From Candidatus Pacearchaeota archaeon (GTDB taxonomy: Archaea; Nanobdellota; Nanobdellia; Pacearchaeales; GW2011-AR1), in contig JAGLWM010000006.1 in NCBI GenBank assembly GCA_023133415.1, positions 1 through 51,436 on the forward strand: a DNA stretch of 51,436 nt. The letters run 5' to 3'. Below are positions 26,126 through 35,093 of this stretch, one piece after another. The notes beneath the pieces are model-generated. The model did not search any database and was not told the DNA's origin. It saw only the letters and a list, made by a program, of their open reading frames with translations. The position numbers and the translations under genes were made by a program. Each line of letters opens with the position of its first letter. Position 1 is the stretch's first letter.

Positions 26126-26260
26126 TTGGGGCTTTATGAGTCTAGGAGTAAATTGTCAGCCATTACAATTGTCCCAAGCATTTTAGTTTTAGTTGAAAAA
26201 GATAAAATTAAAAATTTAAACCACAGAAAAGATTAAATATTAAAAAAATTTATAATTTAG

Positions 26261-26932
26261 ATGTGTTTCACACCATATATTTCACTTTCAACGTTTGTTA
26301 TAGAATTTGTATTAGCTATATTCTTTTTAGCAAAAAATCCTAAAGACAACCTGAACAGAATTATTTCCTTAATTTCTTTTTTGTTAGGAGTTTACCAGCT
26401 TAATGAATTTTTTATTTGTGTTACAGATATTAGTCTATTTACTAAATTTGCAATGATGACTACTACAATTCTTCCAGCCCTAGCAATATCATATGCATTA
26501 ATTATATTCAGGAAAAAAATAAAAATTTATTGGCATATGCTCATATACATACCATCGATATTTTTTATTTTAATGTTTGCACTTTCTAATTATTTTAAGC
26601 AATCTGCCATTTGTGCGACCGTTTTTATAGAATACCCTGCAATGGGATTATTAGGAAAGTTTTTTGGACTATATTATATTCTGTATTTGGTTGTAGCGAT
26701 TATTTTATTTTATCTTGCTTCATTTAAAGCAAAATCAAAACACGAAAGAACTTTATCAGTATTAGGAGTGATGGGAATTTTTATATCTACTTTGCCTACT
26801 TTTATATTCTTATTATTCCTTCCAGCTTTACATATCAAATTTCCCAGTGTCCTTTGTGAATTTGCATTACTTCTTGCAATTGAATTCATAATTGTCTTAT
26901 GGTATAAAGACAAACATAAATTACATTATTAA
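26261..26932 (+). CDS. Polytopic membrane protein, sensor-domain-like
   Basis: 223-aa ORF with about seven hydrophobic segments. Confidence 0.6.
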   Translation: MCFTPYISLSTFVIEFVLAIFFLAKNPKDNLNRIISLISFLLGVYQLNEFFICVTDISLFTKFAMMTTTILPALAISYALIIFRKKIKIYWHMLIYIPSIFFILMFALSNYFKQSAICATVFIEYPAMGLLGKFFGLYYILYLVVAIILFYLASFKAKSKHERTLSVLGVMGIFISTLPTFIFLLFLPALHIKFPSVLCEFALLLAIEFIIVLWYKDKHKLHY

Positions 26933-27003
26933 TTTTGGAATTAATTTGAATCAATAAAAAGATTTAAATACTTTTTATGTTTTACATTTTAGTAAAAAGT
27001 AAA

Positions 27004-27531
27004 ATGGAAAAAAAGAGTGAAACAAATACAAAGAAAATATTATCCTCATTCGGGAGAATATCAAAACAATGGGGATTGGGAGAGTCTGTTGGAAGGGTAT
27101 GGGGTTTTTTATTGTTTAAATCAATACCAATAACACAAAAAGAAATAGAGAAGGGCACAAGTTATAGTCGAGGATTAGTCAGCAGAAGTTTAAACAAATT
27201 AAAAGATTTGGATATAATCTCCGCAACAAGAAAGGGTAAGGAATTTTATTATTCTACTAATGCATCTTTAATTAAAGGATTCAATAAGGTAACAAAAAAT
27301 TTTCTTGAAACTGAAATAAAACCATTAATTGAATCTTTATCTAAAAATTTAGATGAAATAAAAGATATTACTATTAAAAAAAATATTAGTAGAATGATAA
27401 ATGAATATAAAAAATTAAATTTAGGAATTTTAATATTTTCGAAAACCATGGAAAGTCTTGCTTTATTGAACACGAAAAGTCTTACAGAAATTACTAAAAA
27501 ATATTCAAAAAAAAGAGAAGGAGGTGAATAA
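27004..27531 (+). CDS. GbsR/MarR-like winged-helix regulator
   Basis: SFGRISKQWGLGESVGRVWGFLLFKSIPITQKEIEKGTSYSRGLVSRSLNKLKDLDIISATRKGKEFYY. Confidence 0.78.
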   Translation: MEKKSETNTKKILSSFGRISKQWGLGESVGRVWGFLLFKSIPITQKEIEKGTSYSRGLVSRSLNKLKDLDIISATRKGKEFYYSTNASLIKGFNKVTKNFLETEIKPLIESLSKNLDEIKDITIKKNISRMINEYKKLNLGILIFSKTMESLALLNTKSLTEITKKYSKKREGGE

Positions 27532-27533
27532 AA

Positions 27534-27659
27534 ATGGTTGTACCTGAAATAGCTGGAGTAGGTTTAACTAATCCTTGGGCAATAGGTGTAGCAGTTGTTG
27601 TGGTTGTAGCAATTGCTGCCGGAGTACTTTGGTGGCTACGTAAAGAAGGAAAGATTTAA
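27534..27659 (+). CDS. Small single-TM protein, 41 aa
   Basis: MVVPEIAGVGLTNPWAIGVAVVVVVAIAAGVLWWLRKEGKI*, preceded by AAGGAGGTG within the end of the upstream gene; missing from the ORF track. Confidence 0.6.
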   Translation: MVVPEIAGVGLTNPWAIGVAVVVVVAIAAGVLWWLRKEGKI

Positions 27660-27778
27660 ATCTATATTAACAATTTTATTTTTTTATTTTTTTATTTAAA
27701 TGGGATGACAGGTATTTACGATATGCTTGCACAGGCGGTTATTATTAAAACCAGTAATTACACAAAGGAAGATAAAGA

Positions 27779-28597
27779 ATGGATAAAAACAAACTAAAAA
27801 TTGGAATTGCATTAGGCTCAGGCGGAGCAAGAGGACTATCTCATATAGGAGTATTAAAAGTGTTAGAAAAAAATAATATTCCTATAGATTATATAGTGGG
27901 GTGCAGTATGGGCGCAATAATTGGAGCCAATTATGCCCTTAATCCCAATATCAAAGAAGAAGAAGAAAAAGTTCTTTCTTTAACAAAAAGAGATTTATTC
28001 AAGTTAGTTGATTTAGTTTTTCCGAAAAAAGCTTTAATTTCTGGAAAGAAGATTAAAAAGTTTATTAAAAAATTAATTAATGATAAATCTTTTTCAGACA
28101 CAAAAATCCCTTTAAGAATTATTGCTACTGATTTAGAATCTGGTAAAGAAGTGAGAATTAGCAAAGGAAAATTGGCAGACGCTGTAAGGGCGAGCATCAG
28201 TACCCCCGGAATATTTTTACCTGTGAGATTTGGTAAAAGATTATTAATTGACGGAGGGCTTGTAAATCCCACTCCTATCGATGTGGTTAAAACAATGGGT
28301 GCAGATATTATAATTGGTGTAGATTTGACTACGCAACCCAAAACAAAATTTAAAAACCCATCCATCGGCGAAACACTAATACAATCATTCAGGGTGCTCA
28401 GAGCACAAACAGTTAAGTCTAATTTATATAATTCTAAAAATACCATCATCATAAAACCTTGCCTTTCAAGTATCGATTCTTATAAATTTTATAATGCACA
28501 AAAATTTATAGAGGAAGGAGAAAGAGCTACAAAAAAAGCTTTACCCAAAATTAAGAAATTAATAAAAGAGAATTCAAAAAATAAAATATTGAAATAA
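27779..28597 (+). CDS. Patatin-like phospholipase (RssA type)
   Basis: IGIALGSGGARGLSHIGVLKVLEK, GCSMGA nucleophile, DGGLVNPTPIDVV. Confidence 0.95.
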   Translation: MDKNKLKIGIALGSGGARGLSHIGVLKVLEKNNIPIDYIVGCSMGAIIGANYALNPNIKEEEEKVLSLTKRDLFKLVDLVFPKKALISGKKIKKFIKKLINDKSFSDTKIPLRIIATDLESGKEVRISKGKLADAVRASISTPGIFLPVRFGKRLLIDGGLVNPTPIDVVKTMGADIIIGVDLTTQPKTKFKNPSIGETLIQSFRVLRAQTVKSNLYNSKNTIIIKPCLSSIDSYKFYNAQKFIEEGERATKKALPKIKKLIKENSKNKILK

Positions 28598-28598
28598 A

Positions 28599-28844
28599 TC
28601 ACCGTTGCGCCTTTCTAAATTTCACAACCGTCAAAACATATCCCAGCAACTTAAACCCATATTTCGCCCCCAACTTCCCAACCAACTCCTCACCAATCCG
28701 TCTAGCCTCTTCCTTATCACGACAAGCCGACTTCAAAATCGAAATCTTCAAAACCTTTTCATTCTCAAAAATCTGCCGAACCTGTCCAACAAACGCATCA
28801 CTAAGTCCTGCCTTCCCAAGCTGCAATTGTTTCATTGGTCTCAT
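28599..28844 (-). CDS. YhbY/CRS1-type RNA-binding protein
   Basis: QLGKAGLSDAFVGQVRQIFENEKVLKISILKSACRDKEEARRIGEELVGKLGAKYGFKLLGYVLTVVK. Confidence 0.85.
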   Translation of the reverse strand: MRPMKQLQLGKAGLSDAFVGQVRQIFENEKVLKISILKSACRDKEEARRIGEELVGKLGAKYGFKLLGYVLTVVKFRKAQR

Positions 28845-29242
28845 TCTCCTAATGCAATCCCCTCACTTCTTAAAACTTTCTCAAACTTCAAAATATCCTC
28901 ACTCTTTACCCTCATCTTATCCTGTTTCTTAACACTCCAACTCCCCTCCTTCGCCCGCTTATCTTTCACCATATCCTTCCGCAAAAAAACATTCACAACA
29001 ACATCCCTCTTCGAGTTTCTCCAATCCTGAGAAAACTTTGCACAAAAAACCGCAGCCTCCTTAATATCGCTCTTAGAAGCCGAACTTCCAACATTCACAA
29101 ACGGACTTCCCGGCGCAGACGTATGCAACAAAACATCGCTAGGCTTCGCGGCCCAAACCAATTCATCATTATTTTCGGAATTCTTCCCACCCAAAACACG
29201 CAATCCAGAACTTGTCACAAATTCCCTGAAATTTACCATCAT
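28841..29242 (-). CDS. Stand-alone NFACT-R (DUF814) domain protein
   Basis: FREFVTSSGLRVLGGKNSENNDELVWAAKPSDVLLHTSAPGSPFVNV. Confidence 0.85.
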   Translation of the reverse strand: MMVNFREFVTSSGLRVLGGKNSENNDELVWAAKPSDVLLHTSAPGSPFVNVGSSASKSDIKEAAVFCAKFSQDWRNSKRDVVVNVFLRKDMVKDKRAKEGSWSVKKQDKMRVKSEDILKFEKVLRSEGIALGE

Positions 29243-29275
29243 AAAACAAAGAATATAGACTTTAAAAAATGTAGC

Positions 29276-29614
29276 TTAATCCGTCGAAGTCAGTTCTAAC
29301 CTGCCACGATTTCTCAACATATAGTCGGCAACCGCCACAGTAAAGCAGCCCTGAACCGGAATTCCCTCTGCATAATCCAGACCAGCCTCTCTAAAAAACT
29401 CCCTATCATACCCCATAGTCATAGGCAACATAGTTCCAATATCACTAGCCCATTCCGGCAACTCCGAATTTGCCCTCTCAAGAATAGAATCCCAATTTTG
29501 TTGCATATTCAAAACCCTTTGGACATTTCGAGCTATTCCAACATAATCATCAAAATCAAACCCAAGCCGCACAACTTCAATAGGAATAGAATTCATCTCA
29601 CAAAACCTCCACAA
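29276..29614 (-). CDS. Hypothetical protein
   Basis: 112-aa ORF. Confidence 0.55.
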   Translation of the reverse strand: MWRFCEMNSIPIEVVRLGFDFDDYVGIARNVQRVLNMQQNWDSILERANSELPEWASDIGTMLPMTMGYDREFFREAGLDYAEGIPVQGCFTVAVADYMLRNRGRLELTSTD

Positions 29615-30020
29615 TCTTAATCTTAAAAACCAAAACCTTCCCAGCCATAGGATGATTCATATCAATCGTTACTTCCTTCTCATCAATCTTCGTAATCTTC
29701 GCCGGAATCTGTTGCCCATTCGGTAACGGCACCCCAATCATCATCCCTTCCTTCGCCCCTGCCGGAAACTTATCTTTCGGAACCTTCTGAATAGCCCGCT
29801 CATCCGGCATTCCATAAGCCTCTTTGGGTTTAAGTGTAACTTCTTTCTCCTCACCGACTTCCATCCCAATAACAGCCGCATCAAAACCAGAAACAACCAT
29901 TCCGGCTCCAACTTCAAACTCTAAGGGTTGCCCATGCCTATCACTCGCATCAAAAACCTCGCCAGACTCAAAACTTCCACTATACTCAACCTTAATCCGA
30001 TCTCCAGTTTTGATTTTCAT
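29598..30020 (-). CDS. FKBP-type peptidyl-prolyl isomerase (SlyD-like)
   Basis: GDRIKVEYSGSFESGEVFDASDRHGQPLEFEVGAGMVVSGFDAAVIGMEVGEEKEVTLKPKEAYG; PMAGKVLVFKIKIVEV. Confidence 0.95.
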   Translation of the reverse strand: MKIKTGDRIKVEYSGSFESGEVFDASDRHGQPLEFEVGAGMVVSGFDAAVIGMEVGEEKEVTLKPKEAYGMPDERAIQKVPKDKFPAGAKEGMMIGVPLPNGQQIPAKITKIDEKEVTIDMNHPMAGKVLVFKIKIVEVL

Positions 30021-30166
30021 ATAAAACACCACAAACCTCCCTTTTTAAGATTTACTAAATGTAAAACTTTAAATATTAATCATAAAATAGCAACAACATG
30101 GAAAGTAAATCACCAGAAAAAGAATTCTAATTTCTTTATTTATACAAATTACATAATATTCCTTTT

Positions 30167-30778
30167 CTAAAACTCACTCTCTTCCGTCGCCCTCTTCTTC
30201 TCCATCTCCTTAATCCTCCTCAAAGCCGCCCTCACATTCTTATTCAACTGAACCATTGAATCATCCAACTGCGCTTTATTCTTCGTCCCCGTACAAACCA
30301 GCTTCCCATTACTAAAAAGCAAAAAAGTAGCAGTAGGATCTTCCAACTTGTAAACCAATCCAGGAAACTGCTCCGGCTCATATTCAGTATTTTCCAATTC
30401 CAATGACAACGTATTCAAATTCAAATCCAAATCAATCGCCCCACTCGCAACAATATTCTGCACCGTAATCTTCGGCTTAATCTTTACATTCACTCCAATC
30501 TTCCTCAATTGCTTAATCACCTGCTGCACAACATTCCTAACCTGTGCAACCGATTTCGTCCCCGTACAAACCAAATTCCCAGAACTAAAAACCAAAACCG
30601 CACTCTTAGGCTCCTTAACTCTCAAAACCAAACCAGGAAAAGTATCCGGATTATACTCCGTATTCGGCTGCGTCCGAGCCAACTTCGTCAGACTAACTTC
30701 CTTCTCAAGCGAAGTTGTCGCAACAATATTCTGCACCTTCAATTGCGTCTTTTTAGAAACCTTTTTTGCCACTGCCAT
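30167..30778 (-). CDS. tbp: TATA-box-binding protein
   Basis: Two TBP repeats: VQNIVATTSLEKEVSLTKLA...YNPDTFPGLVLRVKEPKSAVLVFSSGNLVCTGTKS and VQNIVASGAIDLDLNLNTL...YEPEQFPGLVYKLEDPTATFLLFSNGKLVCTGTKN. Confidence 0.98.
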   Translation of the reverse strand: MAVAKKVSKKTQLKVQNIVATTSLEKEVSLTKLARTQPNTEYNPDTFPGLVLRVKEPKSAVLVFSSGNLVCTGTKSVAQVRNVVQQVIKQLRKIGVNVKIKPKITVQNIVASGAIDLDLNLNTLSLELENTEYEPEQFPGLVYKLEDPTATFLLFSNGKLVCTGTKNKAQLDDSMVQLNKNVRAALRRIKEMEKKRATEESEF

Positions 30779-30833
30779 AAAAGAATATAACGATTTTCCT
30801 TTATAAAGGCTTTGATTGTGCCGACGAGCAAAT

Positions 30834-31367
30834 TTATCTTCCTAATTCAAATTCCTTACAAATTCCCCATCTACCACTTTTATTTTGGAAAATGGCAATA
30901 CTATCAAATTCAAATTCAAAATAAGGCTTTTCACTAGAAAGAAATTTCATAATATTTTCAAATTGCCAATCATTTTTTGCCCTTGCTAAAGTACTATGAA
31001 AATTATCCTCGATTAAATCATATTTATCAAACTCTATCCAGCTAATTTTTTTTAATTCATTATTTAGTCCTCTAAAAGTCTGCAATGCTTCAGGAGAAAA
31101 ACCACCTTTCAAATAAATAACCCTTCTATGAAAATTACCAATACCATCAATTTTAATACGAGACCTTTTTTCTTTAAGAGAAAATTTCTTAAGCAATTTT
31201 TTAATAGAATCAATATGTTTTGCCTCAAAAGGAGCTTTCAACGTAAAATGCGCAGGGATATGTTCATTTAAATTTCTAACACCAAAATTCTTCGAAATTT
31301 TATCTATCAATTTCTCCTGATATTTTTTAACATCCCCCTTAATTAAACATCCAATAAAATATTTCAT
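30834..31367 (-). CDS. 2H phosphoesterase / RNA 2',3'-cyclic phosphodiesterase-like (LigT family)
   Basis: HFTLKAPF and FHSTLARA motifs. Confidence 0.8.
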   Translation of the reverse strand: MKYFIGCLIKGDVKKYQEKLIDKISKNFGVRNLNEHIPAHFTLKAPFEAKHIDSIKKLLKKFSLKEKRSRIKIDGIGNFHRRVIYLKGGFSPEALQTFRGLNNELKKISWIEFDKYDLIEDNFHSTLARAKNDWQFENIMKFLSSEKPYFEFEFDSIAIFQNKSGRWGICKEFELGR

Positions 31368-33067
31368 GAGCCAGCTTCCTTCTCAACTTCTCCAACCGTC
31401 GCAATATCTCCAACCCCACGATCTGGCCTCAATCTCAAAATCCGCGGAAATCTCAACGCAAACCCACTCAAATTCGTCGGACTTCTCTGCACATTCTGAA
31501 ACTGCACCGAAATAATAACCTCTGGCTTAACATTGACATGCCTCCCCTCGACCTTCAAAACCAACTTCTCTAAAATATCCGTCATCTCCCCAAAACTAAG
31601 CCCCTCATCCTGCAACTCCTTCAAACCCGTAGAAACCTTACCAATACTAAGTAGCTTTCCCTCGACCTCCGATTCCCGACACGCAATATCAAAACTAGTC
31701 AACCACCCAGCCCTTTTTCCCGTCCCCCACTCAGCCCCGGTAATCACCAAATCAAAATCCGCATCCTCCGGCTTCAACTTCACAGCATGCCCGATCCGAG
31801 CCCCAGGTTTATACGGCGCGTCAAGTCGCTTCCCCATCAATCCCTCCTGATTATCATCCAAAGCCTCATCATAAAACCTCTCAACCTCATCACTATCCGA
31901 AGTCACAATCTGCTTCGCCAAAACAATCTTCTTATCTTCCTCCCTAACAATCCTCTCAACCGTCTTCCGCCTCTCCTTAAAAGCTGTTTCAATCAAACTA
32001 TTTCCATCCAAATAAACAACATCGAAAACAACCAACTCAACTGGTAACTCCTGCCTCATCTCACTAATCCCATACTTCCTCCGAATCCTCTGACTAATTG
32101 CCTGAAAATCCGTATACTCGCCCGTCTTAGCATCAAACCCAACCGCTTCACAATCCAAAATAAAATTCTCCCCTCTAACATGACTTTCAACATATTCAAC
32201 AATCTCCGGAAACTGCTTCGTAACATTTTCCAAAGCCCGAGTAAAAATTTTAACCTCACCACTCTCCGCCTTATTCACCATTACCCGAAACCCATCATAC
32301 TTATACTCAAACGCAGCCGGCCGACCAACAATCCGAAACGCATCCTCAACATCCTTTGCCTTCGGAAATAACATAACCTTCAACGGCTTTCCCGGCAAAA
32401 GCTTAATTTTCTCCAACTCATTACTACAAGCCCTCTCAAAAACCTCTCTCATATCAGTCGCCTTATCATACGCCTCTTGCACAGCCTTAACACAAACCTT
32501 CTTATCCTCCAAATCCTTCGGCTCAAAACAATACATCACAATCGCATCCCTCAAAATCCCAGTTCCAACCCCAACCTTCAAATCCCCAAGAACAGTCCGC
32601 ACAACATACTTCGCCTCCGCAGCCGACGCCGAATGCAACAAATCAACAACATAACCAATCTTCAAATCAACAGTCCCCTTTCCCTCCAACTCCGGCAACT
32701 TCCGCAAATTCTCCAACACCTTTTCAACACTAAGCCTCTCCTCAAACAAACCCTTCTGTTTCTTCTTCCCGCCCAAAACTTTCTCAGCAACAGATCCCAA
32801 ATCCCCAAGCTCCTTAAACTCGTCCACAACTTTCGCCTCCGAAATCCCAGCCGCCCGCGAAATCGCTTTAATTATCAACTGATGTGAAACCCCAAGCTCC
32901 CGATTATCATAATCCGCAAATAACTTCCCACGCAACAAATAAATAAACTCAGGATTACTACGAATCTCCCCCAAAAATCTCGCCAAAATATCTGTCTTTT
33001 CAAGTCCCTTACTCGTTCCCTCAAGCGCAGTATAAACCTCACAAATCCTCGAATAATCCATCAGCAA
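31364..33067 (-). CDS. lig: ATP-dependent DNA ligase (ATG 33061 is the likely start)
   Basis: FEYKYDGFRVMV nucleotidyltransfer motif, ENFILDCEAVGFD, EGLMGKRLDAPYKPGARIGHAVKLK. Confidence 0.95.
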   Translation of the reverse strand: MLMDYSRICEVYTALEGTSKGLEKTDILARFLGEIRSNPEFIYLLRGKLFADYDNRELGVSHQLIIKAISRAAGISEAKVVDEFKELGDLGSVAEKVLGGKKKQKGLFEERLSVEKVLENLRKLPELEGKGTVDLKIGYVVDLLHSASAAEAKYVVRTVLGDLKVGVGTGILRDAIVMYCFEPKDLEDKKVCVKAVQEAYDKATDMREVFERACSNELEKIKLLPGKPLKVMLFPKAKDVEDAFRIVGRPAAFEYKYDGFRVMVNKAESGEVKIFTRALENVTKQFPEIVEYVESHVRGENFILDCEAVGFDAKTGEYTDFQAISQRIRRKYGISEMRQELPVELVVFDVVYLDGNSLIETAFKERRKTVERIVREEDKKIVLAKQIVTSDSDEVERFYDEALDDNQEGLMGKRLDAPYKPGARIGHAVKLKPEDADFDLVITGAEWGTGKRAGWLTSFDIACRESEVEGKLLSIGKVSTGLKELQDEGLSFGEMTDILEKLVLKVEGRHVNVKPEVIISVQFQNVQRSPTNLSGFALRFPRILRLRPDRGVGDIATVGEVEKEAGS

Positions 33068-33132
33068 AAAACTTTAGTTTTTTGATCCGCGAGAACCCTG
33101 TCATTGCATAATCTAAAACATCTTTTCTCCAT
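33061..33132 (-). pseudogene. Leader ORF derived from the 5' end of the 46051-46515 gene
   Basis: MEKRCFRLCNDRVLADQKTKVFC*; its TGA overlaps the ligase ATG (TGATG). Confidence 0.7.
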
Positions 33133-33215
33133 TTTATATGCGACAAAAGAATTAAATTTATTTAAACCTTCGTTAAAACTGTGTTTTTATTTGTTATTTT
33201 ATCTGGATTGTTAGT

Positions 33216-33368
33216 TTAATATTCATTATACACATGAATTACATTGTTATTCCCTACACTTTGAATATTATTATTTCCAATAATGTTTCGTTCAAAAGAG
33301 GGTTCATCAGAGATTGACTCAAGAATTAATCCCACGAATAAAGGTAATATAATTCCCGTTAAGACCAC
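33216..33368 (-). CDS. Possible small single-TM protein with Asn-rich tail (GTG start)
   Basis: MVLTGIILPLFVGLILESISDEPSFERNIIGNNNIQSVGNNNVIHVYNEY*; missing from the ORF track. Confidence 0.35.
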   Translation of the reverse strand: MVLTGIILPLFVGLILESISDEPSFERNIIGNNNIQSVGNNNVIHVYNEY

Positions 33369-33544
33369 ATAGTAAATCTTTTTTTCTTCATCAATTTATA
33401 GATTAGATAAATCTTTATATAAATCTTTTTAATTTCTGGACTAAAGCACAACTCTAACCGCGATTTAACGGTTTCGCTCGGTTGCACCTCGCTCCACCCA
33501 AATCACTCCCTTTAATCGTGACTTCTCCAAGCCCAATATCAACT

Positions 33545-34378
33545 TCAACTTTTCCAAAAAGCCCAATTAAAATGTGGCACACTCAACTTAGACAAAAATA
33601 TAGACACAACATAAATAGAAGATATTATCAAAACAATTATTGGCCCAGTCGCAAAGTTAAGATAATAAGAAATACATAATCCAGTAATAGCCGCAAACAA
33701 AGTAATCATCGAAGCAGTTATCATAATTTTTTTAACAGTTTTATGAAATAGCTGAGCAGTTGCAGCAGGAATAGTCAAAATAGCTATCATCAAAACAACA
33801 CCAACAACTCTAATAGTCGCAACAATTGTCAATGCTATCAATCCGAATAAAATAACATTTACAATGGTAATAGGTATATTCCTTGTTTCAGAATGCTCCT
33901 CATCAAATAGAACTGAAAGAAATGAATTATACATTAAAAATACAATAGCCAAAATCACAATATCCAACACCCCAATCATTATAATATCCATCTTTGAAAC
34001 AAGTAGAATATTTCCAAACAAATAAGTAAACAGGTCTGTTGCATAACCAGGAGTCAAAAAGATAAACACCAATCCTATAGCCATCCCCGTTGCCCATAAA
34101 AAGCTAAGCAAAGTATCAAGCCTATTGCCAGCCTTTTTCTTGAAAATAGCAATGGTCATGGCAGAAACCAAACTGAATACCACTCCGCCAATAAGAGGAT
34201 TTGCATTCAGAAAATAGCTTATCCCCAATCCTCCAAACGCAGCATGGGCTATACTTCCCGAGATTAAAGACATCCTTTTTACTACAATATAAGTTCCAAT
34301 TATCCCTGCCGCAAGTGATGCAAATATTGCAACAATCAGAGCATTCTGGAAAAATTGATATTGTAAAGCCTCAATCAT
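33545..34378 (-). CDS. Zinc/manganese-type ABC transporter permease
   Basis: Polytopic; IGTYIVVKRMSLISGSIAHAAFGGLGISYFLN and GVVLMIAILTIPAATAQLF. Confidence 0.92.
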   Translation of the reverse strand: MIEALQYQFFQNALIVAIFASLAAGIIGTYIVVKRMSLISGSIAHAAFGGLGISYFLNANPLIGGVVFSLVSAMTIAIFKKKAGNRLDTLLSFLWATGMAIGLVFIFLTPGYATDLFTYLFGNILLVSKMDIIMIGVLDIVILAIVFLMYNSFLSVLFDEEHSETRNIPITIVNVILFGLIALTIVATIRVVGVVLMIAILTIPAATAQLFHKTVKKIMITASMITLFAAITGLCISYYLNFATGPIIVLIISSIYVVSIFLSKLSVPHFNWAFWKS

Positions 34379-35093
34379 GGGATATTTCCTTCATCTTGAT
34401 TTTACCCACATCATGATACCTGATTGTATGAGTATCACATTTATTGACACAGACAATCTCTTTAGCATATTTAGAAAGCATCTCTAAATTATGGTCAACA
34501 ATGACAATCGCAATTTTTTTATTTAATTTTTTCAAAATCTCATAGAACTCTTCCTGAATATGTATATCAAGATTTAACATTGGCTCATCTAGCAAAAGAA
34601 TTTTAGGGTCATTAGCCAACGCTCTCGCAACAAATACTCTCTGCTTTTCCCCACCCGAAAGCTCATTAAGTTTCTTATCCCTTAAATTCCAAATTCCCAA
34701 GCTCTTAAGTGCTTTTTCAGCTGCCTGCCTATCTTGTTTACTGTATCGCTTAAATAACTTTTTTCCTACTCTGCTTAGCATTACAATTTCAAGTGCCGTT
34801 ATCGGAAAATCAAAATCAATATCCTTAAATTGAGAAAGATAGCCTATTGGTTCCCTACCCACTCTAGGCGTATCTCCAAAAACAGATATTTTTCCTTTTT
34901 TCGGATTTAATAATCCAAGAATAAGCTTCAAAAGAGTTGTTTTACCACCACCATTAGGACCTATTATTCCCAAAAAATCATCTTCATATATTGAAAGATT
35001 AATATTTTTAAGAAATTCCTCGTTGGTGTAGCTGAATGATACATCCTCTAATTTGATTATCTCTTTTCTTTTCATACCAATCAACAAATGCAA
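34371..35093 (-). CDS. Metal ABC transporter ATP-binding protein
   Basis: GPNGGGKTTLLKLILGLL, LSGGEKQRVFVARALANDPKILLLDEP. Confidence 0.97.
   Translation of the reverse strand: MHLLIGMKRKEIIKLEDVSFSYTNEEFLKNINLSIYEDDFLGIIGPNGGGKTTLLKLILGLLNPKKGKISVFGDTPRVGREPIGYLSQFKDIDFDFPITALEIVMLSRVGKKLFKRYSKQDRQAAEKALKSLGIWNLRDKKLNELSGGEKQRVFVARALANDPKILLLDEPMLNLDIHIQEEFYEILKKLNKKIAIVIVDHNLEMLSKYAKEIVCVNKCDTHTIRYHDVGKIKMKEISHD

Noticed and set aside
31533-32887. Plus-strand ORFs within the ligase gene
   Set aside because: Antisense to a clearly conserved DNA ligase.
33440-33545. Possible hairpin cluster (AACCG..CGGTT..CGGTT) after the ABC permease
   Set aside because: Pairings are imperfect and no constant linker is visible, unlike the arrays at 16210 and 38125.
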